DNA of 40,798 nucleotides from a bacterium. GTDB lineage: Bacteria; Patescibacteriota; Microgenomatia; UBA1406; GWC2-37-13. Position 1 is the first letter of the stretch. The number at the start of each line of letters is the position of its first letter. Location of the stretch: NCBI GenBank assembly GCA_021787635.1, contig JAJYLO010000002.1, forward strand, positions 1 through 40,798, in the 5' to 3' direction. The notes below the pieces were generated by a model. The model was given only the letters and a program-made list of their open reading frames with translations, was not told where the DNA came from and did no database searches. Position numbers and translations under genes: made by a program. Positions 36,292-40,798 of this stretch are shown here, one piece after another.

Positions 36292-37545
36292 ATGGCGATA
36301 AATCAACCACAAACATTAAAGGGTTTCCGCGATTTTTTGCCCGTCGAAAAGCGGAAACGGGATTTTGTGGCCCAAAAAGTCCGGGAAATTTTTGAAATCT
36401 TCGGCTTCGAACCGCTGGAAACGCCGACTTTGGAATATGCGTCGCTTCTTTTAGGTAAATACGGCCAGGAAGCGGATAAACTGATTTATTCATTCAAAGA
36501 TCGGGGAGAGCGTGAAGTGGCCCTGCGTTACGATCAAACAGTGCCGTCAGCCCGTGTCCTCGCCCAGTATCAAAATGTTTTGCCGAAATATTTCCGGCGC
36601 TATCAGATCCAGAATGTCTTCCGGGCCGACAATACCCAAAAAGGAAGATACCGCGAATTCACCCAGTGCGATATTGATATTTTCGGCTCGACTTCGCCGG
36701 TCGCCGACGCGGAAATACTAGCAACCACTTATTTTGCTTTTAAAAACGTTGGGTATCCTGAAATAAAATTATTGGTTAACGACCGACAAATTTTATTTTT
36801 AACTTTAAAATCTTTTGCTAAATCTGAAGCGGAAATAATGTCGTTAATTCAATCGATTGATAAATTGGATAAGATCGGCCGCAGTGAAGTGGCTAAAGAA
36901 ATAGAAAAGAAAGAACTATTGTCTTATGATAAAGCAACCAAAGTTATTGAGGCGATTGAAAATCGAAAAAACAAACCGCCAACCGCAAACCTTCAAGAAA
37001 TTATTGAGTATGCAGTCAAACTTGGCGTGCCAAAAAAAGATATTATTTTTACTTCAAGATTAGCCCGAGGTCTAGATTATTATACCGGAATGATTTTCGA
37101 GGTCTCTCTTCCCGGATATGGCGCCGGCAGCTGCGGCGGCGGCGGCCGTTATGATAAATTGATCGATCAGTTGGGCGGCGTTGATATTCCGGCCGTCGGC
37201 ATCGCTTTCGGTTTTGACCGGATGATGGATGCGGCGGAGGAACTCGGAATTATTCCCACAGAAAATATCGGCACCCAGGTCTTGGTGACAATTTTTGATC
37301 CGAACTTGATCTATAATTCTTTGACTGTGGCCGAAAAACTGCGCCAGGCAAAGATCAAAACCGAGCTCTATCCGGCGATCGATAAACTGGACAAGCAATT
37401 AAAATATGCCGACAAAATCAAAGTGCCGTACGTTGTGATTATTGGGCCGGAAGAAGTGAAAAAAAATATCGTTAAGGTAAAAAACATGAAGACAGGAGAA
37501 CAGAAAGAGTACACGATTGATGACTTCATTAAATTTCAAATTTGA
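36292..37545 (+). CDS. hisS: Histidyl-tRNA synthetase
   Basis: LKGFRDFLPVEKRKRDFV, LRYDQTVPSARVLAQY, RGLDYYTGMIFEV, GGGGRYDKLIDQLGG. Confidence 0.96.
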   Translation: MAINQPQTLKGFRDFLPVEKRKRDFVAQKVREIFEIFGFEPLETPTLEYASLLLGKYGQEADKLIYSFKDRGEREVALRYDQTVPSARVLAQYQNVLPKYFRRYQIQNVFRADNTQKGRYREFTQCDIDIFGSTSPVADAEILATTYFAFKNVGYPEIKLLVNDRQILFLTLKSFAKSEAEIMSLIQSIDKLDKIGRSEVAKEIEKKELLSYDKATKVIEAIENRKNKPPTANLQEIIEYAVKLGVPKKDIIFTSRLARGLDYYTGMIFEVSLPGYGAGSCGGGGRYDKLIDQLGGVDIPAVGIAFGFDRMMDAAEELGIIPTENIGTQVLVTIFDPNLIYNSLTVAEKLRQAKIKTELYPAIDKLDKQLKYADKIKVPYVVIIGPEEVKKNIVKVKNMKTGEQKEYTIDDFIKFQI

Positions 37546-37549
37546 AATT
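37532..37549. repeat. 18-bp perfect AT-rich palindrome spanning the hisS stop codon
   Basis: AATTTCAAATTTGAAATT, followed by GATTAGAAATTAGAAATTAAAAATTT up to the next start. Confidence 0.75.
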
Positions 37550-37575
37550 GATTAGAAATTAGAAATTAAAAATTT

Positions 37576-38265
37576 ATGGTAATAAACCCAAACATCGCTA
37601 TCATCGAGGCCCTACCCGGCGTCGGCGGCGATGAATCCAAACTGTGGATGCAGGAACTTTTGCTATCATATCTTCGCTTTGCCCAAAAACGAGGATTCAA
37701 ATATTCTTATTTGGAAGATAACGTCATCAGAATTTCCGGCGAAAACGCTTTCAAGCTTTTTCAGCGGGAAACGGGCGTCCACCGAGTGCAAAGAATTCCG
37801 GAGACGGAACGCAAAGGAAGAATTCATACCTCAACCTGCGTCATTGTCGTCCTGCCGCAAATAATCCAGTCAGATATCCGGATCAATCCCGGCGACCTCG
37901 AATGGCAGTTTTACCGCAGCGGCGGCCACGGCGGACAAAACGTCAACAAAGTCTCGACGGCTGTCCGGTTAACTCATAAACCAACGGGTATTGTTGTTAC
38001 CGCCAGCCGCGAACGTTACCAGGAAGCCAACCGTAAAATCGCCATGGAGCTTTTGGCCGGCAAACTTTACCAACTGGAGGAGGAAAAGAAAAAAGGCGCC
38101 ATGTATTCACTTGTCAAAAACGTCGGAACTGGGGAGAGGGCGGACAAAATCCGTACTTACAATTTCCCCCAGAACCGTTTAACTGATCACCGTATCAACA
38201 AAAGTTTTCATAACCTGGAAGATATTATTGAGGAAGGAAAGTGGGATAAAGTACTTACTTCATAA
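37576..38265 (+). CDS. prfA: RF1-like peptide chain release factor lacking N-terminal domain 1
   Basis: [28 protein letters not shown] (PxT-type motif), [22 protein letters not shown] (GGQ), [16 protein letters not shown]; 229 aa. Confidence 0.88.
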   Translation: MVINPNIAIIEALPGVGGDESKLWMQELLLSYLRFAQKRGFKYSYLEDNVIRISGENAFKLFQRETGVHRVQRIPETERKGRIHTSTCVIVVLPQIIQSDIRINPGDLEWQFYRSGGHGGQNVNKVSTAVRLTHKPTGIVVTASRERYQEANRKIAMELLAGKLYQLEEEKKKGAMYSLVKNVGTGERADKIRTYNFPQNRLTDHRINKSFHNLEDIIEEGKWDKVLTS

Positions 38266-38266
38266 T

Positions 38267-38755
38267 CTACTGTACTACTCCGTTTTTATCGACAATCACC
38301 CCGTAGTCGTCGCGCAGATTGGCATCGGCAGTGGCCGTTTTGTCATCGGCCGGCGTCTGATCAATAAAATATAGGAAATTACCCGCTTCAACGATATAAG
38401 CCTGACCGATATTTGGCGAACCCTTGGCGGTAAAAAGAACTATTTCCGCCCCCTTGACCGATTTCTGCATGGTAATATTGAAATTGGACAGTGCTTTTTT
38501 AGTTTCGGCCGACATTGTCCCCGGATAAGCCTTATAGGCGGATTTTGCCAGAGGAGATTCAGTCAGTGTCATTCCTTTAGTTAGGACCGGCGGCCCAGCT
38601 GTCAATTTCGACGGTACCGCTGGCGGTTTCTGATAATGCATCTGGTATATCCAGTATCCTTGAAGCATAACAATAATTATCAAAATGACGATAATGAAGT
38701 TTTTTACCATGTGAAACATGGTAACTACCGAAATTAATAAACCGGTGAGAAGCAA
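38267..38755 (-). CDS. Hypothetical membrane-anchored protein
   Basis: N-terminal TM (FIIVILIIIVMLQGYWIYQM) then soluble domain; true start may be an internal Met. Confidence 0.65.
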   Translation of the reverse strand: MLLTGLLISVVTMFHMVKNFIIVILIIIVMLQGYWIYQMHYQKPPAVPSKLTAGPPVLTKGMTLTESPLAKSAYKAYPGTMSAETKKALSNFNITMQKSVKGAEIVLFTAKGSPNIGQAYIVEAGNFLYFIDQTPADDKTATADANLRDDYGVIVDKNGVVQ

Positions 38756-38816
38756 GTAAGGATTGGGTTAAAAATGTCCTGTATTTTTTGAATTTTTTCT
38801 GCTATAATTTAAGCCT

Positions 38817-39116
38817 ATGAAAGCAAAAATCCATCCGCAATATAATCTGCAAGCGCAGGTTGTCTGCCAATCTTGCGGCAACACGTTTACCACGGGATCA
38901 ACCAAATCGTCCCTGACGGTCGAGGTCTGCTATAAATGTCACCCGCTTTATACCGGCGAGCACCGTTTTCTTGATGTTAAAGGCCGTGTTGATACTTTTC
39001 AGAAAAAACAGCAATTCGCCAAACAGTATCAGGCGACAAGCTCCAGCAAGAAAAACAAGAAAGACAAGGAAGAGAAACAGGCAAAATCTTTGCGTGAACT
39101 TTTGGGAGAAGTGTGA
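38817..39116 (+). CDS. rpmE: 50S ribosomal protein L31 with extended charged C-terminus
   Basis: MKAKIHPQYNLQAQVVCQSCGNTFTTGST...VEVCYKCHPLYTGEHRFLDVKGRVDTFQKK. Confidence 0.93.
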   Translation: MKAKIHPQYNLQAQVVCQSCGNTFTTGSTKSSLTVEVCYKCHPLYTGEHRFLDVKGRVDTFQKKQQFAKQYQATSSSKKNKKDKEEKQAKSLRELLGEV

Positions 39117-39196
39117 TATAATGTTTTTTGCCTAAGATACCGGGTACAAAAATAAATCCCGGTGAACATTCCGCAAGGGCGGAGGAAGGCTAAAAT
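39117..39196 (+). promoter_or_regulatory. rplJ promoter plus structured L10-leader-like 5' UTR
   Basis: TGATATAAT (39114-39122), then three predicted helices: TTTT-T-GCCT/AGGC-T-AAAA (39125-39133/39087+100 to 39195), ACCGGG/CCCGGT (39139-39144/39158-39163), TCCGC/GCGGA (39170-39174/39179-39183). The outer helix spans 39125-39133 with 39187-39195. SD GGAGGA is inside the structure. Confidence 0.7.
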
Positions 39197-39733
39197 ATGG
39201 CTACACAACAAAAACAGAAACAAATCGATTCATTAACGGATAAATTAAGTAAGGACAACAATTTCATTCTTTTGCAGTTTGATAAAACCACCCACCAGTC
39301 ACTGGAAACGCTTCGCCATAATTTAAAAAAAACCAACTCTTTTTTAAAAGTGCTTAAAAATACTTTATTTGAAAAAGCGATTAATAAACTGTCTTCTTCC
39401 AATAAGCTTTTTACCGAGTTCCGTAAAAAATTCCTGCCTTTAAAAGACACATCGGCGATACTTACTTTCACCGGTGACTGGAGCGAAGGCTTGCATGCCG
39501 TTTCGGAATTCATGCAAAAAGAAAAATCTTTGAGTTTCAAATCGGGCGTATTAGATAAGCAGGTTTATGAAATGGCCGAAGTCGTCCGGATTTCTAAACT
39601 GCCGTCCAAGACAGTTTTGATGGGCAACTTGATCAGCAGCTTGAAAAGTCCGGCTGCCCATTTGACCAATTCCTTCAAATTCAATATGATAAAATTCGTT
39701 TATATATTGCAACAAAAATCAAAAACTGCTTGA
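39197..39733 (+). CDS. rplJ: 50S ribosomal protein L10
   Basis: L10-like Q/K-rich N-terminus, VLKNTLFEKAI; directly upstream of rplL. Confidence 0.9.
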   Translation: MATQQKQKQIDSLTDKLSKDNNFILLQFDKTTHQSLETLRHNLKKTNSFLKVLKNTLFEKAINKLSSSNKLFTEFRKKFLPLKDTSAILTFTGDWSEGLHAVSEFMQKEKSLSFKSGVLDKQVYEMAEVVRISKLPSKTVLMGNLISSLKSPAAHLTNSFKFNMIKFVYILQQKSKTA

Positions 39734-39751
39734 TAAAGGAGGTGAATATAT

Positions 39752-40144
39752 ATGGCTGAAGTAAAATTAAACGAAAAATTGCAAAAAATCGCTACTGAGA
39801 TCGAGAGTTTGACCGTCGTCGAAATGGCGGATTTATCAAAATATCTTGAAGAGAAATTCGGCGTATCGGCAATGCCGATGGCTGCCGCCGCTCCGGCCGC
39901 TGCCGCTGCTGCTGCTCCCGCTGAGGAAAAAACATCATTCAACGTCGTTTTAACTGCTGCCGGTGAAAATAAATTGGGCGTCATCAAAGCTGTCCGGGAA
40001 ATTCTTCCCAATTTGGGTCTTATGGAAGCTAAGAAATTGGTCGAATCAGCGCCAAAAGATTTATTGACCGACGTGAAAAAAAACGCGGCTGAAGAAGCGA
40101 AGAAAAAAATCGAGGCGGCTGGAGGGAAAGTGGAATTGAAGTGA
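39752..40144 (+). CDS. rplL: 50S ribosomal protein L7/L12
   Basis: Ala-rich hinge and [24 protein letters not shown]...[42 protein letters not shown]; strong SD AAAGGAGGTG. Confidence 0.97.
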   Translation: MAEVKLNEKLQKIATEIESLTVVEMADLSKYLEEKFGVSAMPMAAAAPAAAAAAAPAEEKTSFNVVLTAAGENKLGVIKAVREILPNLGLMEAKKLVESAPKDLLTDVKKNAAEEAKKKIEAAGGKVELK

Positions 40145-40175
40145 AATTTGAAGCTAAATATACTATAATTAAGAC

Positions 40176-40798
40176 ATGCCAAACGACACAAAAAAATCGA
40201 CTTACGGAGCCGAATCCATTGTTGTCCTCGAAGGTCTGGAACCGGTCAGAAAACGGCCGGCGATGTATATCGGCACTACTTCCCAATATGGCGTCAATCA
40301 TTGTTTGAATGAGATCGTCGATAACGCCATCGATGAAGCGTTAGCCAGCTTTTGCCACAACGTCAAAATCATTATCGGCGACAACGGCTACTTGACGGTT
40401 CTTGACGACGGCCGCGGTATTCCGGTGGAGAAAGTCCATAAATATAATACTTCCGCCTTGGAGCTGGTCATGACCAAACTCCATGCCGGCGGTAAATTTA
40501 ATGGTGGTGCCTACAAAATTTCCGGCGGTTTGCACGGAGTTGGCGCATCAGTCGTAAACGCGTTATCGTCGCATTTTATCGTCGAAGTGCGGCGCGCCGG
40601 CAAGCTATACCGCCAGGAATATAAAAAAGGCATTCCCCAAACTCCGGTCAAATCAGTCAAAGAATCGATGCTGGGATTTGATTTTGTCAACGGAACAGCC
40701 GTTTCTTTCCTGCCGGATCCAGAAATTTTCAAGGAAACAACCGAAATAAATTATGGTATTTTCAAAAAACAGATCAAGGAACGGGCCTATTTGATTAA
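40176..40798 (+). CDS. gyrB: DNA gyrase subunit B, 5' part, truncated by the window edge (not in supplied ORF track)
   Basis: Hand-translated MPNDTKKSTYGAESIVVLEGLEPVRKRPAMYIGTT...HCLNEIVDNAIDEALA...DDGRGIPV...LHAGGKFNGGAYKISGGLHGVGASVVNALS. Confidence 0.93.
   Translation, partial: MPNDTKKSTYGAESIVVLEGLEPVRKRPAMYIGTTSQYGVNHCLNEIVDNAIDEALASFCHNVKIIIGDNGYLTVLDDGRGIPVEKVHKYNTSALELVMTKLHAGGKFNGGAYKISGGLHGVGASVVNALSSHFIVEVRRAGKLYRQEYKKGIPQTPVKSVKESMLGFDFVNGTAVSFLPDPEIFKETTEINYGIFKKQIKERAYLI

Noticed and set aside
39190-39540. 116-aa minus-strand ORF
   Set aside because: Shadow of rplJ.
39890-39925. GCTGCCGCC... repeat tract
   Set aside because: Normal Ala-rich hinge coding sequence of L7/L12.
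39700-40191. 163-aa minus-strand ORF with Ala-rich stretch
   Set aside because: Antisense of rplL and its Ala-rich hinge.
1-40798. Alternative genetic code (UGA = Gly as in SR1/Gracilibacteria)
   Set aside because: UGA acts as the natural stop in several intact genes (rpsU, rpmE, htrA-like), so standard bacterial code fits.
1-40798. CRISPR array, rRNA genes, prophage or toxin-antitoxin modules
   Set aside because: No regularly spaced repeats, rRNA-like sequence, phage structural genes or convincing TA pair were seen by eye.

Overview
The window looks like a compact genome segment from a Patescibacteria/CPR-type bacterium using the standard bacterial code. It has three tRNAs, many housekeeping genes (rpsB-tsf-frr-rseP, proS, rpsU, dnaX-ybaB, prs, recR, rnj, cysS, rpsF-ssb-rpsR, hisS, a release factor, rpmE, rplJ-rplL, gyrB 5' end), an ABC-2 transporter operon and tandem periplasmic proteases. 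Lineage is inferred, not measured. The accessory part is mainly 0.3-9.1 kb. The best candidate for an undescribed system is at 307-7268: an orphan 202-aa protein, a radical SAM/SPASM-like enzyme, an EpmA/GenX-like lysyl-tRNA-synthetase paralogue, a convergent two-module ATP-grasp ligase, and a divergent membrane-tethered Clp-like AAA+ protein. Next to it is an apparently intact IS1634-type insertion sequence with a perfect target duplication of about 45 bp. Other observations are: recurrent TGnTATAAT boxes 5-10 nt before start codons, suggesting pervasive leaderless transcription; palindromic or AT-rich repeat-like segments inside ORFs and at gene ends; a YbeY-like protein missing its metal-binding motif; a release factor without domain 1; a deoxyribosyltransferase-like/thymidylate kinase fusion; and tandem CMP-kinase-like paralogues. 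All family assignments come from reading motifs by eye; no searches were run.
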